11,753 bases of DNA from CBDUBS01 sp965365445 (GTDB lineage Bacteria > Bacteroidota > Rhodothermia > Rhodothermales > DASSAV01): assembly GCA_965365445.1 (NCBI GenBank), contig CBDUBS010000106.1, positions 1 through 11,753 of the forward strand, read 5' to 3'. Each line of letters begins with the position of its first letter. The stretch's first letter is position 1. The notes under the pieces are model-generated. The model saw only the letters and a list, made by a program, of their open reading frames with translations, made no database searches and was not told the DNA's origin. The position numbers were made by a program, and so were the translations under genes. Below, in pieces: positions 1-6,208 of this stretch.

Positions 1-1157
1 AGCCACCGGTTCGACTCGACCGCCGGGATGACGTACCCGGCGAATCCGAAAACGGCTACCGTAACCGCCGCTTCTTCCCACCCGTCGCCGAGGAGGATAT
101 CAACGATCCAACCGGAGGCGACGATGAGGATGGTCATTCCGAATCCCGTAATGAGAAGCAGCACCGTCAGGGCCTGAAGAAAAAGAGACCGGTACCGTTC
201 GTCGTCATCCTGAGCGCGGCTGAGTGAGGGAACCAGCACCCCGCTCATCGGGCTATCGAGCTGCCGGAGCGGCGCCATCAGGAGCTGGTACGACCGGTCG
301 TAAATGCCCAGCGGGGCCGATCCCCAGAACTTCCCCAGGAGCACTTTATCCAGGCTGTTGGCGGCATGGTTGAGTGCGTCCGAACCAGTCACGTTCCCCC
401 CGAAAGCCAGCAGCGAGCGGGTGCCTACTCCGCGCCGGGGCAGGCCCGGCCTCCACTTGCACAGCAGCCAGAGCAGCCCCGAAAACACCAGCACGTTGGT
501 TACCGTCATCATGACGAGCGACCAGTACCCCCACCCGTACCAGGCCGCCAGGATAGCCACGCCTATCCCCGTGAGGAACGCGGCAAGCTGGGTGAGCGCC
601 AGCGCCTGAAAACGCATCTGCCGCCGCATAATGGCGTGATGCTGAACGCTCAACCCGCTGAACACGTAGCTTACGGCATAGCCCGTCGTGATCCAGGCCA
701 CTTCCTGTCGGTCGAAAACCCACCCGAGGACCGGCGCCAGCAGGGCGATAAGAACGGCGAGCGACGTTCCAAGCAAGGCATTGATCCAGAAAAGCGTGCT
801 TACCTGCTCGTGCGAAATCTGCTCCTTCTGAATAGTGGCCATCGAAAGGCCCATATCCTGGAACATCCCGATGAACGTAACGATGGGCGCCACCATCGCT
901 ACGAGGCCATAGTCGGCAGGCGTCAGCAGCCGCGCCAGCGCCATGTTGGAGAGAATACCGGTAACAAAGATCCCTGCCTGAACGCCCAGCGTCAGAGCGC
1001 CGCCGCGAGCGGCCCGCCTGCCGAGATCGGCTCGCAGATGCGTGATGTCGAGCTGGCCGCCGGCCATATCCATAGCGGGCGATTCCTCGGAGCGAGCCCC
1101 CTCGCGTTCGACTGCGAGAACGGTTTCTTCTTGCTCCTTATCGATGCGTCCCTTCAC
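1..1157 (-). CDS. WzxC-type polysaccharide flippase, 3' end beyond the window
   Basis: This is a multi-spanning inner-membrane protein of the polysaccharide transporter (Wzx/PST, MOP superfamily) group, which flips lipid-linked oligosaccharide repeat units across the membrane. About 385 codons are present and the frame stays open to base 1; family members are usually near 480 residues, so roughly the last fifth is missing. The N-terminal 50 residues are charged and soluble (GTG, KGRIDKEQEE...). They are followed by a region typical of WzxC-like proteins: LGRRAARGGALTLG, ALARLLTPADYGLVAM, FQDMGLSMATIQKEQIS, then several hydrophobic spans and KVLLGKFWGSAPLGIYDRSYQL. I chose the GTG at 1157 because AGAGGG lies seven bases upstream and the GTG overlaps the stop of a tiny upstream frame (GTGA). 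An ATG at 1073 is possible but has no ribosome-binding site. The gene starts 71 bases after the glycosyltransferase stop, probably in the same transcript. The family call is firm; the substrate is unknown. Confidence 0.88.
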   Translation of the reverse strand, partial: MKGRIDKEQEETVLAVEREGARSEESPAMDMAGGQLDITHLRADLGRRAARGGALTLGVQAGIFVTGILSNMALARLLTPADYGLVAMVAPIVTFIGMFQDMGLSMATIQKEQISHEQVSTLFWINALLGTSLAVLIALLAPVLGWVFDRQEVAWITTGYAVSYVFSGLSVQHHAIMRRQMRFQALALTQLAAFLTGIGVAILAAWYGWGYWSLVMMTVTNVLVFSGLLWLLCKWRPGLPRRGVGTRSLLAFGGNVTGSDALNHAANSLDKVLLGKFWGSAPLGIYDRSYQLLMAPLRQLDSPMSGVLVPSLSRAQDDDERYRSLFLQALTVLLLITGFGMTILIVASGWIVDILLGDGWEEAAVTVAVFGFAGYVIPAVESNRW

Positions 1158-1228
1158 GTCGGACCCTCTAAACTCCTCTGCCGGATCAGCCAAGGCATGA
1201 AAAAAGTGATCCCTACCCTCCTCGCGGC

Positions 1229-2203
1229 CTAGCGGGTCAGCACGGTCGGCCACGATCTACCAGCCATTCGCTCCAACGTATCCAGATCCATGATTCGGTG
1301 CCGCCTCATGGTATAGTACTTCTTGAACGTAGCTTTCCGCAACGGCTTTCGTGCTTTCGCAACTTCCGGTATTTCTCGAATGAAATCGTTCAGGCCCGCC
1401 CAGAACCCTCCGACGGAGGTGTTCTTCCGGGCGACCGCATGAATGTTTTTCAGCGATATGAACGTCTGCAAGGCGGCAAACCACACGGGATGGTACCACC
1501 AGAGAAAACGAAGCCGGTTGAGCGTCGTCCCCCGGTACATCCGTTCGTTGCTCCTCGAAACGGTCGTCTTGTCGTGGATGACGAGGGGTTCATGATAGAA
1601 CCGGATATACCACTCTTTATCCAGTAGGCGAATGGAGAGATCCTGCTCCTCTCCGTAGCCCAGATACATCTCGTTCCGGAAGCCCCCTACATCGACAAAA
1701 GCCGCTTTTCTTATAGCGCAAGCCGTATTGCAGAAATCTTTAGACAGGCTGCCGTCCGGAAACCGGGCCTTCCACTTTTCCAGATCGATACCGGCGCCAG
1801 GTACGTAATCGATCATCGTCTGGACGGCCAGCCGGGGCTCTTTCTCGAACCGATCCACTATGAGGTCGAGAATGGCCGGGTTCGCATCACGGAAATAGGC
1901 ATCGTCATCTACGATGATGATGTAGCGGCTTCCATAATCGAAAACGGCTTTTTTGCGAGCCAGGACGCAGTTCAGATTCTCTTGCAGCCGCTCCACCCTG
2001 AGCCGGGGGTTGGCCCGGGCTTCCAATTCGTCCAGCAGCGCGAGCTGGTTCGGATCCGTGGATTTGTCATCCACGATTACGATTTCGGTGCGTCCGCCTG
2101 CAAGCGGGAGCAGATTGGCTACCGTTTTGCGTAAATCATCCGGCCTGTTGTGCGTAGTGATCAGAATCGTGACGTCTATATCCGCCGGCGGTGTTTCTGA
2201 CAC
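1229..2203 (-). CDS. GT-A fold family 2 glycosyltransferase
   Basis: This 324-residue glycosyltransferase of the GT2 type probably transfers a nucleotide-activated sugar onto a growing lipid-linked glycan at the cytoplasmic face of the membrane. Visible motifs in order are: VTILITTHNRPDDL (residues 11-24), the nucleotide-binding first strand; IVIVDDKSTD (41-50); IIIVDDDAYF (95-104) with the metal-binding DxD; CAIRKAAFVDVGGF (162-175); and YGEEQDLSIRL (183-193), the ED motif holding the likely catalytic base. There is no signal peptide. A hydrophobic stretch near 232-250 (FLWWYHPVWFAALQTF) may contact the membrane. The start is GTG, with no clear ribosome-binding site; a hairpin occupies the place where one would be. 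It follows ugd after a 270-base gap and precedes the flippase gene. The class is secure, but donor, acceptor and linkage cannot be read from sequence. Confidence 0.9.
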   Translation of the reverse strand: MSETPPADIDVTILITTHNRPDDLRKTVANLLPLAGGRTEIVIVDDKSTDPNQLALLDELEARANPRLRVERLQENLNCVLARKKAVFDYGSRYIIIVDDDAYFRDANPAILDLIVDRFEKEPRLAVQTMIDYVPGAGIDLEKWKARFPDGSLSKDFCNTACAIRKAAFVDVGGFRNEMYLGYGEEQDLSIRLLDKEWYIRFYHEPLVIHDKTTVSRSNERMYRGTTLNRLRFLWWYHPVWFAALQTFISLKNIHAVARKNTSVGGFWAGLNDFIREIPEVAKARKPLRKATFKKYYTMRRHRIMDLDTLERMAGRSWPTVLTR

Positions 2204-2473
2204 GTTGAAATTCCGGGAAGAATCCCGGTCCCTTTTGGTGTACTGGTCTGGAAAAACCCGACTGGTTCAGATCGACCGGCGGCCTCCCGGCAAAGAACCC
2301 AATCGGTCGTCAATGTGCGAACGATACTGAACCGGATACAAAGCGACTCCCTCCGTTCGCCCCATCGCAGGGGGTTTCCGGAGCATATGCTCTCCTCTTT
2401 TCGCCTCTGCGCATGGGGCTTAACCCGCCGGCCCCGCCGACATGATGCAGGTTCCCTGTTTGGGTCACGGCGT
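2204..2473 (-). other. 270-base gap between ugd and the glycosyltransferase gene
   Basis: No convincing gene lies here, although neighbouring genes are otherwise separated by only 11 to 71 bases. It contains a 12-base perfect palindrome (2381-2392), a hairpin next to the glycosyltransferase start (2213-2228), and a 7-base inverted repeat GGTTCAG (2264-2270) / CTGAACC (2327-2333). A 39-codon minus-strand frame (2386-2267) starts with ATG five bases after GAGGAG. I see no intrinsic terminator after ugd and no confident promoter. The gap may be a long leader of the glycosyltransferase transcript or simply spacer. Confidence 0.5.
2213..2228 (-). promoter_or_regulatory. hairpin directly upstream of the glycosyltransferase start
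   Basis: CCGGGA and TCCCGG form a perfect 6-base stem around a 4-base loop. Only nine bases separate it from the GTG start at 2203, so it lies where a ribosome-binding site would be expected. It could limit or tune translation. On the plus strand the stem is followed by TCCCTTTT, which is too weak a U-tract for a confident terminator. The structure is seen in the sequence; the role is inferred. Confidence 0.35.
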
Positions 2474-3871
2474 TCAATCGGTGGAGCGGACCGTATTTCT
2501 TTCAATGAATTCTTCCCCGTCACCGCCCGCGGAGGAGGTAGGCAACCGATGCGGTCGTCCGATGCTGTAGTACGCGAAGCCCAGCTCCGCCATCCGGTGC
2601 GGATCGTACAGGTTGCGCCCGTCGAATATCAGCGGTTGTTTCAACAGAGACTGCATTCTGATGAAGTCCGGCCGGCGAAATTCGTTCCATTCGGTGCAGA
2701 TTACGAGGGTATCGGCTCCTTCGAGCGCTTCATAAGCACCGGCGGCATAAACAATGCGATCGCCCAGAACGGCGCGGGTGGTATCCATGGCCTCGGGGTC
2801 GAAGGCGATAACCTCCGCCCCTTTTTCGAGCAATGCGCGGATCACGACGTGTGCCGGCGCCTCCCGAACGTCGTCGGTGTTGGGCTTGAAGGCCAGTCCC
2901 CAGACGGCTATCCGCTTTCCGGCCAGCGAACCGCCGAAGTGGCGGCTTACCCGTTCGGCCAGCAAAGATCGCTGCCGGGTATTCACCCGGAGGACTGCCT
3001 TGAGGATTTCGAAATCATACTCGTTCTGGTCCGCCGTACGCGCCAGGGCCTGCACGTCCTTCGGGAAACAGCTTCCGCCAAACCCGATGCCGGGGTAAAG
3101 GAACTGCCTCCCGATCCGGCTGTCGTGCCCGATGGCTACCCGCACCCGGTCCACATTGGCTCCGACGCGCTCGCACAAGTTGGCCATTTCGTTCATGAAC
3201 GAGATTTTCGTAGCCAGAAAGGCATTGGCCGCATACTTGGTCACTTCGGCCGAGCGCTCGTCCATAACGAGAATCGGGTTCCCCTGGCGGACGAACGGTT
3301 CGTAGAGCTGCGTCATGATCCGGGCGGCGCGGTCGCTGGAGGCGCCGATAACGACGCGTTCCGGCTTCATGAAATCCTCCACGGCCACTCCTTCGCGCAG
3401 GAACTCGGGGTTTGATACGACATCGAAATCAAGCCCGGGCCGCAGCCCCTCTTCGGCCATCAACGTACGTACGTGGTCGGCGGTGCCTACCGGCACGGTG
3501 CTCTTGTTCACGATGATCCGGTAGGAGCCGGGCAATTCGGCAAGCAGGCCTGCAATCCGACCGGCCACGCCGAGTACGTACGACAGGTCCGCCGATCCGT
3601 CTTCGTTCGGCGGGGTGGGCAGGGCCAGAAAGAGAACCTGAGCCTGGCGGACCGCTTCTTCGAGGCTCGTAGTGAACCGGAGACGGGCCTCCCGAAGGTT
3701 TCGCTCGAAATATACTTCCAGGCCCGGTTCGTAAATGGTAAGCGTGCCGGAACGCAAGCGCTCGATCTTGCCCTCGTCTATATCGACACAGATGACATCG
3801 TTTCCCATCTCCGCGAAACACGTTCCGGTGACGAGACCGACGTATCCGGTTCCTATAATCCCAATCTTCAT
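2474..3871 (-). CDS. ugd: UDP-glucose 6-dehydrogenase
   Basis: This cytoplasmic enzyme oxidises UDP-glucose to UDP-glucuronate with two NAD+ per turnover, supplying an acidic sugar for surface polysaccharide. With the start given here it has 465 residues. MKIGIIGTGYVG is the N-terminal Rossmann motif, followed by IYEPGLE, PTPPNEDGSADL, NKSTVPVGT, the conserved EVTKYAANAFLATKISF helix (Lys212 and Asn216), and GIGFGGSCFPKD with the catalytic Cys268. The C-terminal domain carries VWGLAFKPNTDDVREAP. I prefer the ATG at 3871 because family members begin right at the first beta strand. An in-frame ATG at 3907 would add 12 residues, but GAAGG abuts it with no spacing. Neither start has a good ribosome-binding site. 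The last 25 or so residues (after SIGRPHRLP) look like a non-conserved tail. It follows gmd by 48 bases, in the same transcript. Confidence 0.95.
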   Translation of the reverse strand: MKIGIIGTGYVGLVTGTCFAEMGNDVICVDIDEGKIERLRSGTLTIYEPGLEVYFERNLREARLRFTTSLEEAVRQAQVLFLALPTPPNEDGSADLSYVLGVAGRIAGLLAELPGSYRIIVNKSTVPVGTADHVRTLMAEEGLRPGLDFDVVSNPEFLREGVAVEDFMKPERVVIGASSDRAARIMTQLYEPFVRQGNPILVMDERSAEVTKYAANAFLATKISFMNEMANLCERVGANVDRVRVAIGHDSRIGRQFLYPGIGFGGSCFPKDVQALARTADQNEYDFEILKAVLRVNTRQRSLLAERVSRHFGGSLAGKRIAVWGLAFKPNTDDVREAPAHVVIRALLEKGAEVIAFDPEAMDTTRAVLGDRIVYAAGAYEALEGADTLVICTEWNEFRRPDFIRMQSLLKQPLIFDGRNLYDPHRMAELGFAYYSIGRPHRLPTSSAGGDGEEFIERNTVRSTD

Positions 3872-3919
3872 TATTTTATACTGATTCGTGCTACCGTACA
3901 GGCTCATCCTTCGAGGCTC

Positions 3920-5008
3920 TTACCGCTGATTCGGTAAATCGACCCGGCCGGAGGCCAGGGTTTGTTCGTCCCGGGCATCCCTCAGGTCAGCGGCAACCAT
4001 TTCCTCGATCATTTGATCCAGTGTATGCCGGGGCGCCCATCCCAACCGTTCCCGGGCGCGGGTGGAATCCCCCAGCAGGAGGTCTACTTCGGTCGGTCGG
4101 AAATACCGAGGGTCGATCTGGATGAGCACGGCGCCGGTATCCCGATCGAGGGCGCGCTCTTCGACGCCTTCTCCCTCCCATACGAGCGTGAAACCCGCGC
4201 ACGCAAACGCTTTTTCGCAAAACGACCGTACCGAATGCGTTTCGCCGGTTGCCAGCACGTAGTCATCCGGGGCGGGCTGCTGCATCATGAGGTACATCCC
4301 TTCCACATAATCGCGGGCGTGCCCCCAGTCACGACGGGCATCCAGGTTGCCCAGAAACAGCTTGTGTTCGAGTCCGTGCCGGATCCGGGCGGCGGCGCGG
4401 GTAATTTTCCGTGTTACGAACGTTTCTCCCCGGATGGGGCTTTCGTGGTTAAACAGGATGCCGTTGGCGGCGAACATGCCATACGCCTCGCGGTAATTCA
4501 CCGTTATCCAGTAGGCGTACAGTTTCGCTACGCCGTACGGACTGCGGGGGTAAAACGGCGTGCGTTCGTTCTGTGGCGTTTCCTGGACCTTGCCGTACAA
4601 CTCGCTGGTGGAAGCCTGATAAAACCGTGTTTTTTCCTGCAACCGGAGGATTCGTATGGCTTCCAGAAGCCGTAGCGTGCCCACGGCGTCGGCGTTGGCG
4701 GTGTACTCCGGCGTTTCAAAACTGACCTGAACGTGGCTCTGGGCCGCCAGGTTGTAAATCTCGTCCGGCTGCACTTCCTGTACGATCCGGATCAGGTTGG
4801 TCGAGTCCGTCAGGTCGCCGTAATGCAGGAAAAAGTTAGCATCGGCCTCGTGCGGGTCCTCGTAAAGGTGGTCGATTCGCTGGGTGTTGAACAGGCTCGC
4901 GCGGCGCTTGATGCCGTGAACCTCGTATCCTTTATCCAGAAGCAACTCGGCCAGATAAGCGCCGTCCTGGCCGGTCACTCCGGTAATCAATGCGCGCTTT
5001 TTATTCAT
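3920..5008 (-). CDS. gmd: GDP-mannose 4,6-dehydratase
   Basis: This short-chain dehydrogenase/reductase converts GDP-D-mannose to GDP-4-keto-6-deoxy-D-mannose, the first committed step to GDP-L-fucose and some other deoxysugars. It has 362 residues, normal for the family. Seen in order are the NADP-binding GVTGQDG (residues 10-16), HGIKRRASLFNTQRIDHLY (31-49), HYGDLTDSTNL (62-72), NLAAQSHVQVSFETP (86-100), the catalytic STSE (133-136), YGVAK with Tyr158 and Lys162, NHESPIRGETFVTRKI (187-202), and RRDWGHARDYVEGM (225-238). All expected catalytic residues are present. The start ATG lies 11 bases after the fcl stop, without a clear ribosome-binding site, so co-transcription and perhaps coupled translation with fcl are likely. 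Its product is the substrate of the Fcl protein encoded next to it. Confidence 0.97.
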   Translation of the reverse strand: MNKKRALITGVTGQDGAYLAELLLDKGYEVHGIKRRASLFNTQRIDHLYEDPHEADANFFLHYGDLTDSTNLIRIVQEVQPDEIYNLAAQSHVQVSFETPEYTANADAVGTLRLLEAIRILRLQEKTRFYQASTSELYGKVQETPQNERTPFYPRSPYGVAKLYAYWITVNYREAYGMFAANGILFNHESPIRGETFVTRKITRAAARIRHGLEHKLFLGNLDARRDWGHARDYVEGMYLMMQQPAPDDYVLATGETHSVRSFCEKAFACAGFTLVWEGEGVEERALDRDTGAVLIQIDPRYFRPTEVDLLLGDSTRARERLGWAPRHTLDQMIEEMVAADLRDARDEQTLASGRVDLPNQR

Positions 5009-5019
5009 ACAAAGAAGAG

Positions 5020-6018
5020 TTAATCCGGAATACGGGTGGGAATGCTCTGGTCAGCCGCTTCCTGGTTGGTGTACCAGGCGTAGGTCTGCCGGATGCCTTC
5101 CGGGAGCGGAACCTGCGCCTGCCACCCCAGCGTTTTCATCCGGGAAACATCCATCAGCTTGCGCGGGGTGCCGTCCGGCCTGGACGTATCGTACCGTACC
5201 GGACTTTCGGAACGCAGCACCTGCCGGATGAGGTCGGCCAGTTCCCGAATTTCCAGGTCCTCTCCGACGCCGACGTTGAGCAGAGCGTCAGGGGCGACCG
5301 CTTCGATTCGGTCGGTCGGCTGCCGGAGGACGAACAGGCACGCATCGGCGAGGTCGTCTACGTACAGAAACTCCCGCCGGGGCGTTCCGGAACCCCACAG
5401 GGAAACGGGTTCGTCCGCCCCGTCGGCTCGCTTTGCTTCATGAAACTTGCGGATGAGGGCCGGTAGTACGTGGCTGTTCCGAAGGTCGAACTGGTCGCCC
5501 GGCCCGTACAGGTTGGTAGGCATGAGGCTGACGAAATCATCCCCATGCTGGCGGCGGTAGGCCTGGCAGAGTTTGATGCCGGCAATCTTGGCGACGGCAT
5601 ACCATTCATTCGTGGGCTCGAGCGGCCCGGTCAGCAAATATTCCTCCTTCAGCGGCTGTGGAGCCAGCCTGGGGTAAATGCAGGAACTGCCCAGAAAGAG
5701 CAGCCGCTTCACACCGGTCCGGTGCGCCGCCGTGATGACATTGTTCTGGATGGCCAGGTTATCGGCAATGAAATCGGCCGGATAGGTGCTGTTAGCCAGG
5801 ATCCCGCCGACCTTTGCCGCCGCCAGTACGACAAAGTCGGGGCGTTCCGATTCGAAGAAACGATCCACGTCGGCCTGAACCCGAAGATCCAGCTCCTTTG
5901 ACGTGCGAAGGAGCTGGGCATCGTACCCGGCGGACGTCAGGCGCCTCGCCACGGCGGACCCGACCAGGCCCCGATGTCCGGCAATGTAAATGCGGTCGTG
6001 CGAATCGGCGAGGTGCAT
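5020..6018 (-). CDS. fcl: GDP-L-fucose synthase (3,5-epimerase/4-reductase)
   Basis: This cytoplasmic SDR enzyme takes the Gmd product GDP-4-keto-6-deoxy-D-mannose to GDP-L-fucose by epimerisation at C3 and C5 and NADPH-dependent reduction at C4. It has 332 residues, close to the usual 310-330. Diagnostic stretches are IAGHRGLVGSAV (residues 12-23), AAAKVGGILANSTYPADFI (66-84), LGSSCIYP (109-116), and EWYAVAKIAGIKLCQAY (138-154) with Tyr140 and Lys144. NSHVLPALIRKF (181-192) and WGSGTPRREFLYVDDLA (208-224) follow. Cys113 and His183 match the epimerisation pair known for this family. It is the first gene of the polysaccharide set: a plausible promoter lies about 70 bases upstream, and gmd follows after 11 bases. 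The gene is also called wcaG in colanic-acid clusters. Confidence 0.97.
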   Translation of the reverse strand: MHLADSHDRIYIAGHRGLVGSAVARRLTSAGYDAQLLRTSKELDLRVQADVDRFFESERPDFVVLAAAKVGGILANSTYPADFIADNLAIQNNVITAAHRTGVKRLLFLGSSCIYPRLAPQPLKEEYLLTGPLEPTNEWYAVAKIAGIKLCQAYRRQHGDDFVSLMPTNLYGPGDQFDLRNSHVLPALIRKFHEAKRADGADEPVSLWGSGTPRREFLYVDDLADACLFVLRQPTDRIEAVAPDALLNVGVGEDLEIRELADLIRQVLRSESPVRYDTSRPDGTPRKLMDVSRMKTLGWQAQVPLPEGIRQTYAWYTNQEAADQSIPTRIPD

Positions 6019-6088
6019 GAACGTCGGGCAGGTCTGCCGGGGGCGGCAGGATCAGGGCCCTTGTTAGCGGTAGGAGGTATGGACTGGT

Positions 6089-6116
6089 AAAATACGTCCC
6101 TTCCGATGCAGAACAA
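6089..6116 (-). promoter_or_regulatory. candidate promoter of the fcl-gmd-ugd transcript
   Basis: On the minus strand TTGTTC (6116-6111) and TATTTT (6094-6089) are separated by 16 bases. Counted the Bacteroidota way, TTG is followed by 19 bases and then TATTTTAC, close to the TTTG-N19-TAnnTTTG pattern known for the primary sigma factor of that phylum. It lies about 70 bases before the fcl start and would give a leader of roughly 60 bases containing GC-rich hairpin sequence (CTGCC/GGCAG repeats near 6034-6049). The elements are seen; activity is inferred. Confidence 0.45.
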
Positions 6117-6150
6117 GAACCGCGAACGACTTCTTTTCCCGGAAGTGCCG

Positions 6151-6164
6151 TGACAGTCCTGACA
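6151..6164 (-). repeat. short direct repeat TGACA-GTCC-TGACA upstream of the fcl promoter
   Basis: Two copies of TGACA (plus-strand sense) are spaced 9 bases start to start. They lie about 35 bases upstream of the candidate -35 element, a usual place for an activator site. No regulator can be named, and short repeats like this also occur by chance. Confidence 0.25.
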
Positions 6165-6173
6165 AAACGCTTT

Positions 6174-6208
6174 TACGGCGGGCGGTTTTCTACCGGCCGT
6201 AGTTTTTT
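6174..6208. terminator. strong hairpin at the 3' end of the histidine kinase gene
   Basis: TACGGC (6174-6179) pairs with GCCGTA (6196-6201), and CGGT (6183-6186) pairs with ACCG (6192-6195). This gives ten pairs with a GGG bulge and a five-base loop. On the plus strand it is followed by G and six T, the form of an intrinsic terminator, with the T-run overlapping the kinase stop codon. On the minus strand (the kinase direction) the stem is followed by AAAAGCGTTTTG, a poorer tail. It may end kinase transcription, block antisense transcription into the kinase gene, or both. Confidence 0.45.

Noticed and set aside
366..1232. 288-codon plus-strand frame.
   Set aside because: It lies antisense to the flippase, whose translation shows clear family motifs. 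The plus-strand product is rich in Arg, His, Gln and Pro, typical of a shadow in GC-rich DNA.
2315..3415. 366-codon plus-strand frame.
   Set aside because: It runs antisense through most of ugd and has no recognisable domain.
3872..3907. Upstream in-frame ATG giving ugd twelve extra residues.
   Set aside because: UDP-glucose dehydrogenases normally begin at the MKIxxIGxGYVG strand, and GAAGG directly abuts the upstream ATG with no spacing.
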